NCBI GenBank assembly: GCA_907165065.1
Contig: OU015525.1
Span: 41,832,037-41,896,036 of the forward strand
Direction of reading: 5' to 3'
DNA from: Caprimulgus europaeus
Taxonomy: Eukaryota > Chordata > Aves > Caprimulgiformes > Caprimulgidae
Length of the DNA stretch: 64,000 nucleotides
Both the position numbers and the translations under genes were made by a program. Below, in pieces: positions 56,001-60,947 of this stretch; the stretch's first letter is position 1; every line of letters starts with the position of its first letter. The notes below the pieces were generated by a model. It saw nothing but the letters and a program-made list of their open reading frames with translations, did not search any database and was not told the DNA's origin.

Positions 56001-57141
56001 AAGTGTGAACTGGCACATACGTGTTCTCAGCATCTTCTGGCCTCTGTAACAGAGATCAGTTTTCACTTGTCTGATATTTGATTGCCACTAAGTGTATGAT
56101 GTACCTTTTTAATGTTGAATCACTAATTCCTTGCAACATTCACTGCTTCATTTTGCATACAGTTTGCCTGAATGATAGCTCCTATCTATATTAAGACTTA
56201 CATTGTCAGGCAGTATTGTCTATCATCTGCTTTGTTGTCATTCTATTAATGTAAAGAGAATTTTATTAAAAAACCCAATCATACTAAATTACTATACTGG
56301 CTCCTTAGCCCTTCATAGAGGCCCAGGACTTTTTAAATAATAACTTTATATGATGGGCTATTTCCTGCTTCACTTGAAGAGAACAAAGTGCATTAAATCT
56401 GTGGTAAACTTTAAAGTATCAAAGTGCTACCCTGCGGCTAACAATTTCCACGTGAAGAGCTGTGACTTGAATATGATTTGGAAAACGTGTGTGATGATTC
56501 AGATCATGGATTTCTGGTAAAGAATACTTTATGCATCACAAGAAAGGATGATATCAAACTTGCTAAAAGGAACTGGATGTCACACGACATTACATACTTT
56601 GATATGCCTTGATTTCCTGCCCAACATCTTGCTCTGAAGAGCAGTATTTGCCAGTGATTTAGGGGCACCCTGAGAGATCAAGAATATTATAGGGGGAGGA
56701 TGCCCTGGTCACAGGTTTTATTTTGATTTTGGGGAGGAAAGGAGTGGGGTAAAATGAAGACTTCTCGCTTCTATGGAACTACAAAGTATCTGGAAGGGAT
56801 TGTTTCATGGTTATGCTGGCTTTGGGGCAGTCTGCCCCTAAAGAAACGTTAAAAGCTCGCATATACTCAGAGGATATGGCCAGTGAACACATGATCTACA
56901 ATACTCAGCACATACATGGCAAAAGCTCCTTTGCAGAGTTTCTTATTGCCACTTCTCTCCATGTATCACCTTCACCTTTGTCTTCTGCAAGCCAGCAGTC
57001 AATGGGTAGACAAATCTGTTCATCAGAAAGAGAGACTACTCTTTCAAGTCTGACTTCCTTCAAGTACCAACTAGGATCATTTCCAGTGTTGTCATGACCA
57101 ATGCGGATTTTATACAGCTGCCCAAGATCTCCGAGATTAAT
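967..57141 (-). CDS. Multi-PLAT-domain protein, LOXHD1-like (20 internal exons; both ends of the protein outside or uncertain)
   Basis: Spliced gene on the minus strand. The 20 exons are 57141-56916, 47623-47469, 46836-46758, 43734-43653, 41499-41444, 41282-41250, 35321-35152, 28968-28749, 27446-27292, 25885-25672, 24306-24116, 21573-21363, 17003-16852, 14458-14380, 12826-12695, 12179-11998, 10972-10886, 6391-6259, 4897-4758 and 1219-967. Phases match at every junction, and the product is about 983 residues with no stop or frameshift. It consists of half a PLAT domain plus seven full ones, alternating between types B and A. PLAT/LH2 domains are beta-sandwiches that bind lipid or protein partners; tandem arrays occur in LOXHD1 (hair-cell stereocilia) and in predicted long RP1 forms. 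Divergence from LOXHD1 suggests a paralogue. Family assignment is firm. The RP1 identity is a guess at about 0.4. No promoter or start codon is in the window. Confidence 0.9.
3225..3650 (-). mobile_element. Ancient CR1-type LINE fragment, minus strand
   Basis: On the plus strand the segment reads as the reverse complement of an old, widely dispersed sauropsid CR1 3' region: GTCCATCTCGTCCAGTATAC, then GATTTCCTGAGCCAGAT, then ATTATGCACTGTGTAAAAAG and CCACCTCCTTTTGTTTTGAA. Translated on the minus strand, part of it resembles the end of the CR1 reverse transcriptase ORF ([18 protein letters not shown]), with decay. The family was recognised from memory. The exact subfamily is not known. Confidence 0.65.
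3770..4199 (+). mobile_element. CR1 LINE 3' end, plus strand (possibly two pieces)
   Basis: The typical CR1 end is present: coding for [20 protein letters not shown], then [10 protein letters not shown] and [11 protein letters not shown], followed by the 3' UTR GGTTGGACTCGATGATCTTA and AAGGTCTTTTCCAACCACTA, ending in ATTCTGT. A second, poorer copy of the same NRLPREVV region lies just upstream (3780-3900), so two truncated CR1 copies or a duplication are joined here. Confidence 0.85.
4758..4897 (-). CDS. Exon 19: N-terminal half of PLAT domain A4
   Basis: A 140-bp exon, phase 1 to 0. It encodes [20 protein letters not shown], then [17 protein letters not shown], and ends SNFERGQ at CAG|GTTAGT. 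This is the most canonical type A first half in the window: GTDADVFI, FGExGDxxKR and FERGQ are all intact. It is 15 bp shorter than exons 2 and 9, because the segment before FERGQ is shorter. Confidence 0.95.
4898..6258 (-). other. Intron 18 (1.4 kb)
   Basis: Phase 1 intron. AT-rich single-copy-looking sequence. I saw no repeat family, RNA gene or further exon in it. Confidence 0.85.
6259..6391 (-). CDS. Exon 18: C-terminal end of PLAT domain B4
   Basis: A 133-bp exon, phase 0 to 1. It encodes [20 protein letters not shown] followed by [16 protein letters not shown] and ends PPLR at [15 protein letters not shown] is close to HTKQELNF of exon 8, which is the main evidence for this exon. The NCW/KCW motif of type B is replaced by EAQYLF, so the domain is degenerate at its end. 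The acceptor is GATTCTACCTGCAG. Confidence 0.88.
9131..9472 (-). mobile_element. CR1 LINE 3' end, minus strand
   Basis: The plus strand shows the reverse complement of a CR1 tail: repeated AGAATCACAGAAT octamers, then GATTGGAAGGGACCTCGAAA and GATCATCTGGTCCAATCCCC. The minus strand encodes [20 protein letters not shown] from the end of ORF2. It looks relatively young, with the octamer tail preserved. It breaks abruptly at about 9472, where sequence of the opposite orientation begins. Confidence 0.92.
9473..9815 (+). mobile_element. CR1 LINE 5' region (5' UTR and start of ORF2), plus strand
   Basis: It contains GGAGAGCTTTAAACTAGATT, typical of the CR1 5' UTR, and a frame reading [20 protein letters not shown], the start of the endonuclease part of CR1 ORF2. 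Orientation is opposite to both neighbouring CR1 pieces. ORF2 is cut after about 25 residues. Confidence 0.8.
9816..10135 (-). mobile_element. CR1 LINE reverse transcriptase fragment, minus strand
   Basis: The minus strand encodes [20 protein letters not shown] then [14 protein letters not shown], the conserved start of the CR1 reverse transcriptase (KSxGPDGxHPRVLREL). The preceding stretch reads FALVDRDW and similar linker sequence. The fragment is truncated at both ends and the frame is lost where it meets the inverted 5' piece. Confidence 0.88.
10143..10177. repeat. Perfect 15-bp inverted repeat with 5-nt loop
   Basis: The left arm TTTTTTTCTGAACTG (10143-10157) and the right arm CAGTTCAGAAAAAAA (10163-10177) are perfectly complementary around TGGCC. 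It lies directly beside the CR1 cluster in intron 17. Confidence 0.95.
10886..10972 (-). CDS. Exon 17: middle of PLAT domain B4
   Basis: An 87-bp exon, phase 0 to 0. It encodes [19 protein letters not shown] then GRGIKLHK, ending at [18 protein letters not shown] aligns with GDLGDVYKI of exon 8. The WHL motif has become IKL, so the conserved Trp is lost. The acceptor is TTTTTCTAACAG. Other type B second halves in the window are one exon; here it is split. Confidence 0.85.
10973..11997 (-). other. Intron 16 (1.0 kb)
   Basis: Phase 0 intron. AT-rich, with no repeat or RNA gene recognised. Confidence 0.85.
11998..12179 (-). CDS. Exon 16: N-terminal half of PLAT domain B4
   Basis: A 182-bp exon, phase 1 to 0. 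A leader of about 20 residues ([17 protein letters not shown]) precedes [17 protein letters not shown] and [17 protein letters not shown], and the exon ends DNPFL at TTG|GTCAGT. FGRKGKS matches YGSKGKS of exon 7, so the type B assignment is secure. The acceptor is CTTTCAATGCAG. Confidence 0.91.
12180..12694 (-). other. Intron 15 (0.5 kb)
   Basis: Phase 1 intron, less AT-rich than its neighbours at 12350-12600. No repeat family recognised. Confidence 0.85.
12695..12826 (-). CDS. Exon 15: C-terminal part of PLAT domain A3
   Basis: A 132-bp exon, phase 1 to 1. It encodes [20 protein letters not shown], then [19 protein letters not shown] and [15 protein letters not shown] matches [10 protein letters not shown] of exon 4. 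The FPCxRWLD motif has become VHNDWIN, and the DDG is replaced by KKD. The acceptor is TTTCAATCAG and the donor is G|GTAATA. Confidence 0.92.
12827..14379 (-). other. Intron 14 (1.6 kb)
   Basis: Phase 1 intron. Just inside its 5' end are two identical 12-bp palindromes (14334-14361). Otherwise unclassified AT-rich sequence. Confidence 0.85.
14334..14361. repeat. Two copies of a 12-bp AT palindrome
   Basis: TAATATATATTA occurs at 14334-14345 and again at 14350-14361, separated by TTAC. Each copy is its own reverse complement, so they can pair with each other or fold singly. They lie 18-45 nt downstream of the exon 14 donor in transcript direction. Confidence 0.95.
14380..14458 (-). CDS. Exon 14: core strand of PLAT domain A3
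   Basis: A 79-bp exon, phase 0 to 1, the paralogue of exon 3. It encodes [20 protein letters not shown] followed by FKSQKK. The HDG turn of type A is replaced by the basic FKSQKK, encoded by a run of eight A residues next to the donor. The donor G|GTCAGC departs from consensus at +3. It is accepted because exon 15 continues in the right phase into [10 protein letters not shown]. Confidence 0.88.
16149..16169 (+). repeat. Poly(A) tract
   Basis: An uninterrupted A run of about 20 bases on the plus strand, with no recognisable SINE or LINE body in front of it. Confidence 0.85.
16221..16268 (+). repeat. 24-bp tandem duplication, two copies
   Basis: The unit TAGACATTTCCTTTTGATCT plus GAAA (16221-16244) is followed immediately by the same unit with one C-to-T change (16245-16268). 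It looks like a recent small duplication. Confidence 0.95.
16852..17003 (-). CDS. Exon 13: N-terminal half of PLAT domain A3
   Basis: A 152-bp exon, phase 1 to 0. It encodes [20 protein letters not shown], then [16 protein letters not shown], and ends FARGQ at CAG|GTAAAA, just as exons 2 and 19 end at GQ. Two acceptors 6 bases apart (exon start 17003 or 16997) give the same frame and differ by two residues. I chose the first because it gives a length closest to the 155 bp of its paralogues. Confidence 0.92.
17004..21362 (-). other. Intron 12 (4.4 kb)
   Basis: Phase 1 intron. AT-rich throughout. I saw no known repeat, RNA gene or PLAT-like exon on the minus strand. Confidence 0.85.
21363..21573 (-). 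CDS. Exon 12: C-terminal half of PLAT domain B3
   Basis: A 211-bp exon, phase 0 to 1. It encodes [17 protein letters not shown], then [14 protein letters not shown], then [16 protein letters not shown] and a tail [12 protein letters not shown]. The DIGxLYKV, WHL and NCW motifs place it as a type B second half. The HD calcium-side turn seen in exon 1 is replaced by TGPHSK. The acceptor is CCTCACATAG and the donor is G|GTAAGC. Confidence 0.93.
22701..22870 (+). mobile_element. CR1 LINE 3' end, plus strand
   Basis: The CR1 tail signature is present: TGCCCCCTCCCTGGAAGTGT, then AAGGCCAGGTTGGATGAGGC, GGTGTCCCTGCTCATGGCAG and AAGGTCCCTTCCAACCCTAA, ending in TTCTATGATTC. It is 5' truncated to about 170 bp, the usual form of CR1 insertions. 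Confidence 0.92.
23205..23290 (-). mobile_element. Short fragment of an old CR1-type repeat
   Basis: CTTCCAGCATTTTGTGGCTC and GGGATTTCCTGAGCCAGATG closely match the copy at about 3370-3405, in the same orientation. Only this block of the element is recognisable here. Confidence 0.55.
24116..24306 (-). CDS. Exon 11: N-terminal half of PLAT domain B3
   Basis: A 191-bp exon, phase 1 to 0, longer than other first halves. About 20 extra residues ([17 protein letters not shown]) precede the first strand. Then come [28 protein letters not shown] and the end KAIQIK at AAG|GTACTT. The FYGN strand is PLAT-like, but the GxKGKS loop is degraded. An acceptor at AAAG|GTAGG is required by the phase; a second AG four bases further on gives the wrong phase. 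Confidence 0.85.
24307..25671 (-). other. Intron 10 (1.4 kb)
   Basis: Phase 1 intron. It starts with a TG/TA microsatellite just after the exon 10 donor. Otherwise AT-rich and unclassified. Confidence 0.85.
25587..25637 (+). repeat. (TA)n/(CA)n microsatellite
   Basis: Alternating TA interrupted by GTACATATAA, then five or six CA units on the plus strand. In the transcript this reads UG repeats followed by UA repeats, beginning about 35 nt after the exon 10 donor. Confidence 0.9.
25672..25885 (-). CDS. Exon 10: C-terminal half of PLAT domain A2
   Basis: A 214-bp exon, phase 0 to 1. It encodes [20 protein letters not shown], then [13 protein letters not shown], then [14 protein letters not shown] and a tail ETVCEIVTV. 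The Trp of the usual GWYL motif is Met here, and the acidic DDG of the closing motif is HLG. Unlike A1 and A3, there is no intron after HDG. The donor (G|GTAAGC) is followed within 40 nt by a TG/TA repeat. Confidence 0.94.
25886..27291 (-). other. Intron 9 (1.4 kb)
   Basis: Phase 0 intron. It contains a purine-rich tract at about 26380-26530 (GA-rich on the plus strand). No mobile element recognised. Confidence 0.85.
26380..26530 (+). repeat. GA-rich low-complexity tract
   Basis: About 150 bases strongly biased to A and G on the plus strand, with scattered pyrimidines. Translation in the minus frames gives Phe/Ser/Leu-rich nonsense, which explains the overlapping ORFs there. Confidence 0.7.
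27292..27446 (-). CDS. Exon 9: N-terminal half of PLAT domain A2
   Basis: A 155-bp exon, phase 1 to 0, identical in length and phases to exon 2. It encodes [11 protein letters not shown], then [20 protein letters not shown], and ends KFQRNK at AAG|GTAATG. The canonical GDTGxRKL loop is present, but the GAGTDA segment is altered to EAETFA. It was found by searching for the missing first half upstream of exon 10. Confidence 0.93.
27447..28748 (-). other. Intron 8 (1.3 kb)
   Basis: Phase 1 intron, AT-rich. Nothing recognised. Confidence 0.85.
28749..28968 (-). CDS. Exon 8: C-terminal half of PLAT domain B2
   Basis: A 220-bp exon, phase 0 to 1. It encodes [18 protein letters not shown], then [15 protein letters not shown], then [20 protein letters not shown] and a tail KEFPAV. 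The GDLGxVYKI and WHL motifs are intact. The acceptor is TTTGTTGCAG and the donor is G|GTAAAAA. With exon 7 it makes one complete type B PLAT domain of about 130 residues. Confidence 0.94.
29604..29639 (+). repeat. 18-bp tandem duplication, two copies
   Basis: TAACGATCTGCATGACAT is followed immediately by TAACGATCTGCATGATAA. Fifteen identical bases begin each unit. Confidence 0.9.
35004..35077 (+). repeat. (CTAT)n tetranucleotide microsatellite
   Basis: About 18 units of CTAT, with two CTAC variants at the left end. In the transcript this reads GATA repeats starting about 75 nt after the exon 7 donor. The pure run suggests it is length-variable. Confidence 0.97.
35152..35321 (-). CDS. Exon 7: N-terminal half of PLAT domain B2
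   Basis: A 170-bp exon, phase 1 to 0. It encodes [11 protein letters not shown], then [18 protein letters not shown], and ends ATDEFI at ATT|GTAAGT. The [11 protein letters not shown] loop replaces the GDTGKR loop of type A domains, and the exon ends further into the domain than type A first halves do, so it is type B. It resembles the LOXHD1 repeat that has a YGQKGRTDE-like loop. An acidic insertion follows the TDG turn in place of the usual GAGTDA. Confidence 0.93.
35322..41249 (-). other. Intron 6 (5.9 kb)
   Basis: Phase 1 intron. The only element recognised is a CR1 tail fragment at 38213-38300. The rest is AT-rich and unclassified. Confidence 0.85.
38213..38300 (-). mobile_element. CR1 LINE 3' tail fragment, minus strand
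   Basis: AGAATCATAAAATCAGAATC, then TTTTGGTTGGAAAAGACCTG and TAAGATCAACAGGTTCAATC on the plus strand match the reverse complement of a CR1 3' UTR with octamer tail. It is short and diverged. Confidence 0.85.
41250..41282 (-). CDS. Exon 6: 33-nt microexon, inter-domain linker
   Basis: A symmetric phase 1-1 microexon encoding about 11 residues ([11 protein letters not shown]), lysine-rich and not part of a PLAT fold. It sits between the end of domain A1 and the start of B2. The acceptor is TGTTTTAG and the donor is G|GTAAGAG, a strong site. Only 161 bp separate it from exon 5. Being a multiple of three and symmetric, it could be skipped without breaking the frame. It is supported by splice sites and phase rather than by homology. 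Confidence 0.7.
41444..41499 (-). CDS. Exon 5: C-terminal end of PLAT domain A1
   Basis: A 56-bp exon, phase 2 to 1. It completes Arg and encodes [18 protein letters not shown], which is the closing WLDxxxDDGxxxREL signature of PLAT repeats. The acceptor is GCATTGAAAG and the donor is A|GTAAGT. Domain A1 is thus split over four exons (2-5), the most fragmented domain in the array. Confidence 0.92.
41500..43652 (-). other. Intron 4 (2.2 kb)
   Basis: Phase 2 intron. It contains a perfect 13-bp inverted repeat (43248-43281) and AT-rich degenerate tandem sequence near 42800-42870. No mobile element recognised. Confidence 0.85.
43248..43281. repeat. Perfect 13-bp inverted repeat with 8-nt loop
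   Basis: CCTTATATACATC (43248-43260) and GATGTATATAAGG (43269-43281) flank TATCTTTG. The arms are fully complementary. Confidence 0.95.
43653..43734 (-). CDS. Exon 4: WFLDK strand of PLAT domain A1
   Basis: An 82-bp exon, phase 1 to 2, too short to show as a long ORF. It encodes [17 protein letters not shown] followed by EIVFPCN and breaks inside the Arg codon at AG|GTATGCC. The conserved Trp and the FPC motif of PLAT domains are present. The acceptor is TTTCAACACAG. Reading on into exon 5 restores the expected FPCNRWLD motif, which fixes both splice sites. Confidence 0.92.
43735..46757 (-). other. Intron 3 (3.0 kb)
   Basis: Phase 1 intron. Much of it (about 44180-45480) differs in base composition from its surroundings and looks inserted (see the LTR-like block). 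The flanks are AT-rich. Confidence 0.85.
44180..45480. mobile_element. Unclassified, GC-elevated insertion-like block with degenerate tandem units (LTR-like)
   Basis: Three degenerate units of the form GCCAGTAACTGGGAAAACTG, GCCAACAACTGGATAGACTG and GCCAGCTACTGGAG lie at 44233-44312, followed by a TGTGTG-rich segment and a GC-richer stretch. Similar units occur near 53975-54120. This resembles avian endogenous retrovirus LTR sequence, but I could not identify boundaries or a target-site duplication. Confidence 0.35.
46758..46836 (-). CDS. Exon 3: core strand of PLAT domain A1
   Basis: A 79-bp exon, phase 0 to 1. It encodes [20 protein letters not shown] followed by HDGAGPG, split at G|GTAGGA. 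The equivalent exon of domain A3 (14458-14380) has the same length, the same phases and the same cut point after the HDG-like turn. The acceptor is TTCCACAG. Open frame beyond the donor is short and not PLAT-like, which supports this exon end. Confidence 0.93.
46837..47468 (-). other. Intron 2 (0.6 kb)
   Basis: Phase 0 intron. Nothing recognised. Confidence 0.85.
47469..47623 (-). CDS. Exon 2: N-terminal half of PLAT domain A1
   Basis: A 155-bp exon, phase 1 to 0. It encodes [10 protein letters not shown], then [11 protein letters not shown], then GDAGKRKL and ends at FRHGQ, directly at CAG|GTGAAG. This is the canonical first half of a type A domain: first strand, TG turn, the TDxxVYI strand and the GDxGKR loop. 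The TG of exon 2 completes the codon begun by the last T of exon 1. Exon 9 has the same length and phases, as expected from duplication. Confidence 0.95.
47624..56915 (-). other. Intron 1 of window (9.3 kb)
   Basis: Phase 1 intron, the longest complete one. It contains an LTR-like block (53405-54310) and purine-rich sequence at 54420-55100. I looked on the minus strand for further PLAT halves and saw none, and the phase continuity of exons 1 and 2 fits none being missed. 47.7-53.3 kb is AT-rich and unclassified. Confidence 0.8.
53405..54310 (+). mobile_element. Probable avian ERV LTR-like insertion
   Basis: A GC-elevated block with segments such as GGTGATTTGGGGAGGAACAA, GGTTGTCTGGCTGTGTCCTG and CTTTCCCTGCGTGAAGGACT, then degenerate GTCAGCAACTGGACTGGG units and a TGTGTG-rich end. 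From general knowledge this style of sequence is common in avian retroviral LTRs. No gag, pol or env coding is visible and no ends were defined. Confidence 0.4.
56916..57141 (-). CDS. Exon 1 of window: C-terminal half of PLAT domain B1
   Basis: The exon enters in phase 0 after an acceptor preceded by a 13-base T tract on the coding strand, and leaves in phase 1 at T|GTATGT. It encodes the second half of a PLAT domain: [17 protein letters not shown], then [10 protein letters not shown], then the closing [19 protein letters not shown]. The start (INLGDLG, lacking the VDxF strand) marks it as type B. It is the best preserved type B half, keeping HDNTG, Trp and the CWLAxDxGDG-like motif. The first half of this domain must lie upstream of 57141, and I did not find it between 57142 and 64000. 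Confidence 0.93.
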
Positions 57142-58171
57142 CTGTAATGACAAAAAAAAAAAAAATTGTGGATTTTAATAACAAATCATAATGTTGCCTT
57201 TTAGCAATTGTTCTCATACTGGGCACGTAAGCTAAATGTGCAGCTAACATAACCTAGAGTAATGGGTCTTTTTAGAAAATGAAGCCTTAATATACAATGA
57301 ATGTCAGAGCAATTGACCAAAAGCATACGGAGTAGTCTGCAAGCGCAATTTTATTGACTTCAGTATTGTATTATTTAAAGTGACTGAAGTGCTCAAACAA
57401 TTCAGTCTGTTTTTAGATCTCTTGACTGAATCCAGTTTGTAGTGTTATAATCTTGATTTCTAGATAAATACCTTAACAAGAAGAAGTACCTTCAGTCATT
57501 GCTGCATGAAATAATGGATTTTGTAGTCCACACAGTTAGCATCAGCAGAGCCCTATTAACTATTCCTACTACTTACCAGTCTCCTACAGCCCAGTTTTCT
57601 CTTTGTCTTCTATTTTTATGTGCATTGGTGTCAGGGTTAACTGTTTCTGTAAGTGCTGACGCCACACTGCAGCAAATTTAAACAATAAAACATGACTATG
57701 TCACATTGAATACTGCAGCCCTGAAATAAGAACCACTTTGCTTTGGGCTGTGGAAGTTTTCTGAGCAATGCTGATGGCAGGAACCTAGGCACAAAAGCAA
57801 GGTTAACCACTTTCATTTTCAATTATGTTTTTGAAAGCTCGTAGTATACAAAAAAAAATCACAAAGAAAAAAGAAAATAGTTGTTTATTTTACCATTATA
57901 CTAATTCTGTACTGTTTAGCATGAAAACAAAAATCAAACAAACAAAAAACCAGATTGACAATTAACACCAACATTGCCTCAGTAGTCCAAATCACCAAAA
58001 AGGATGAACTAAGATTTGTAATTGAAGATCCATTGCATCTGGTCTGGAAGGTAATATTAATGTCTGCCCCAGAGTGAGAGTTTCCCCCTCAGTGCTCTTT
58101 GCTAAGGAAGGCTACAAGGTAATGTTCCTTTACTCTGTGGAGCTGGGAAATGTTATCATTGAATTGTAGAT

Positions 58172-59322
58172 ACATAGAATGGTTGGGGTTGGAAGGGACC
58201 TTAAAGATCATCTAGTTCCAACTCCCCTGCCATGAGCAGGGACACCTTCCACTGGACCAGGCTGCTCAAAGCCTCATCCAACCTGGCCTTGAACACTTCC
58301 AGGGAGGGGGCATCTACAACCTCCCGGGGGCAACCTGTTCCAGTGTCTGACCACCCTCATAGTAAATAATTTCTTCCTAATATCTCACCTAAACCTTCCC
58401 TCTTCCAGTTTAAAACCATTACCCCTTATTCTGTCACTACCTGCCCCTTGTAAAAAGTCCCTCCTCAGTCTTCCTGTAGGCCCCCTTCAGGTATTGGAAG
58501 ACTGCTAGAAGGTCTCCCCTAAGCCTTCTCTTCTCCAGGCTGAACAGCCCCAACTGTCTCAGCCTGCCCTCATAGGAGAGGTGCTCCAGCCCTCTGATTG
58601 TCCTCATGGCCCTCCTTTGGACTCGCTCCAGTAGGTCCATGTCCTTCTTATGTTAGAGGACCCAGAACTGGGCACAGTACTCCAGGTGGAGTCTCACCAG
58701 AGCAGAGTACAGGAACAGAAACGTCTCCCTCGATCTGCTGGCCACGCTTCTTGATGCAGCCCAGGATACGGTTGGCCTTCTGGGCTGCGAGTCCACATTG
58801 CCAGCTCATGTTGAGCTTCTTGTCCACCAGCATCCCTGAGTCCTTCTCCTCAGGGCTGCTCACGATCCATTCTCTGCCTAGCCTGCATTTGTGCTTGGGG
58901 TTGCCCCTACTCAGGTGCAGGATGGACCCACCTCTCAAACCTGTCAAGGTCCCTCTGGATGGCATGCCTTCCCTCCAGCATGTCAACCGAACCACACAGC
59001 TTGGTGTCATCAGCAAAGTTGCTGAGGGTGCACTCAATCCCACTGTCCATGCCACCAACACAGATGTTAAACAGCACTGGTCCCAATACAAACCCCTGAG
59101 GGACACCACTCATCATCAGTCTCTACTTTGACATTGAGCTGTTGACTGTAACTCTTTGAGTGTGATCATGCAGCCCATTCTTTATCTACCAAGTGGTCCA
59201 TCCATCCAGTACTCGTCTCTCCAACTTAGAGGCAAGGATCATGCAGGACAGTGTCAAATGCCTTGCACAAACCCAGGTAGATGACATCTGTTGCTCTGCC
59301 TTTATCCACCAACACTGTTAGA
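58172..59322 (-). mobile_element. CR1 LINE, minus strand, about 1.15 kb (ORF2 3' part and tail)
   Basis: The longest mobile element in the window. On the minus strand, upstream to downstream, it encodes the reverse transcriptase core ([15 protein letters not shown], then the catalytic FADDTK box), then ERVQRRAMRTIRGLEHLSYE and GRLRQLGLFSLEKRRLRGDL, and ends with the CR1 3' UTR (GGTTGGGGTTGGAAGGGACC on the plus strand). Frames are broken by small indels, so it is a dead, 5'-truncated copy. Confidence 0.95.
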
Positions 59323-60139
59323 GACACTAGAGACATATCCTTTTCACTTTTCTGTTGAAATGTTTTCCTAGGCAATGGCACAGGCTAATGTAACACTGAC
59401 ATTTCTTGGTCATGAGGATCATCACAGAAGAGAGTCTTGCAGCCCTAACTGATCACAATTTCCCTTCATTCCTGAAGCAAGCCTGGCACAACTCAGTCTC
59501 ATAAGATGATATTATGACACATATGCTAGTGCTCTAAAGTCTGAGTAGAGTCACACTTATGGCCAGAGTAATAGGTTTTCCTATATTAAAACAGTATGTT
59601 AAAGGAAGAGTTGCTAACTGAAGGTATAATTATAACATAATTGCAATAAGATCATGTACATCAAACATATGCTGCTAATACTCATAGAAGAACTACAGCA
59701 GCAGATAAAAAGTTTTCTGAAACTAACCACAAATGTAGCCAGGACACAGGCTAAGTTGCCATAATAACCCTGTCACCCAGCTACAAAGCAGAAACCTCTG
59801 CAGTGGGCAAGTGACTCCTAAGGTTGCCTTGAAAGTAAATATAACAACATATTAGAATTCTCACCCTTCATTGTGAACTGAAAATACTACAGTAGTGGTG
59901 AACAACAAAGGTGGTGTTCTCCTGAGATCCAGGCACTGGCTGCTAGTTGTGGTGCAGAAGTGTTAAAAAGCAATTTAGTACATGAAACACTGAAACTTTG
60001 TGACCTCATGCCCATTATTAAATTCTGGCATAACCCCTGTTGAACGAGGAGTGTAACAGCCACCTTTGCATACAGTATTCATTACCATGACTCTCGGTCA
60101 CAACCAGGAAACTGTTAAAAAGCTTCTAGTCTCCTGAAA

Positions 60140-60193
60140 CATCTAATCAGTCATTTGGCCATGAAGCATCTAATCAGTCATTTGGCCATGAAG
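60140..60193 (+). repeat. 27-bp perfect tandem duplication
   Basis: The unit CATCTAATCAGTCATTTGGC plus CATGAAG (60140-60166) is repeated exactly at 60167-60193. Confidence 0.97.
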
Positions 60194-60392
60194 CAAACTG
60201 AAACATTACTGACTAAAAAAATCTTGCATATCTATAGTGGATATAATATGAGTTGGCTTAAAAGCGAAGCCATAACTTTCTTAATTATATTAATTTTATT
60301 TATCTTATTATGTTAAAGTGCATTTTTTTCAGAAGGAAATCTAAGATAGGAGATATGTTTCCAGGTGAATCTGCAAAGGGTTTCAACACTGT

Positions 60393-60860
60393 ATCATAGA
60401 ATGGTTTGGGTTGGAAGGGACCTTTCAAGGTCATCTAGTCCAACTCCTGCAGCAAGCAGGGACATTTTCAACTAGATCAGATTGCCCAGAGCCCCCTCCA
60501 GCCTGACCTTGAAGGCTTCCAGGGATGGGGCATCTCCCACCATTCTGGGCAACCTGTTCCAGTGTTTCACAATCCTCAGTGTAAAAAATTCTTCCTTATA
60601 TCTAATCTAAATCTACCTTCTTTTAGTTTAAAACCATTACTCCTTGTCCTATCACAATGGAGCCTACTAAAATGTCTGTCCTCATCTTTCTTATAAGCCC
60701 CTTTAAAGTACCAAAAAGTTACAATAAGGTGTCTCCGGAGCTTTCTCTTCTCCAGGCTGAACAATCCCAGCTCTCTCAGCCTTTCTCCAGGTGGGGTCTC
60801 ACCAATGCAGAGTAGGAAGACAGAATCACCTCCCTCAACCTGCTAGTCGCATTGTAGCCT
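60393..60860 (-). mobile_element. CR1 LINE 3' end with internal deletion, minus strand
   Basis: The plus strand shows ATCATAGAATGGTTTGGGTT, then GGAAGGGACCTTTCAAGGTC, and the minus strand encodes [12 protein letters not shown] and MFSLEKRKLRRHL. Around 60788 the sequence jumps from the segment encoding the LSYEGRL-like region straight to GTGGGGTCTCACCAATGCAG, omitting roughly 100-130 bases that are present in the copy at 58.5-58.7 kb. Confidence 0.93.
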
Positions 60861-60930
60861 TTGACACTGGTACAATGGGAGAGAAGAGCTCACAAAAATA
60901 AGCAGAGGTAGGATAGCTGACCAAGAAAGG

Positions 60931-60947
60931 GAAAAAAAAAAAAAAAA
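60931..60947 (+). repeat. Poly(A) tract
   Basis: An A run of about 16 followed by GAAAAAG on the plus strand. Confidence 0.85.

Noticed and set aside
58437-59131. Overlapping ORFs of 67-177 codons on both strands
   Set aside because: The minus-strand ones are fragments of CR1 ORF2 (SLEKRRLRG, FADDTK). The 177-codon plus-strand ORF is the antisense shadow of the same element.
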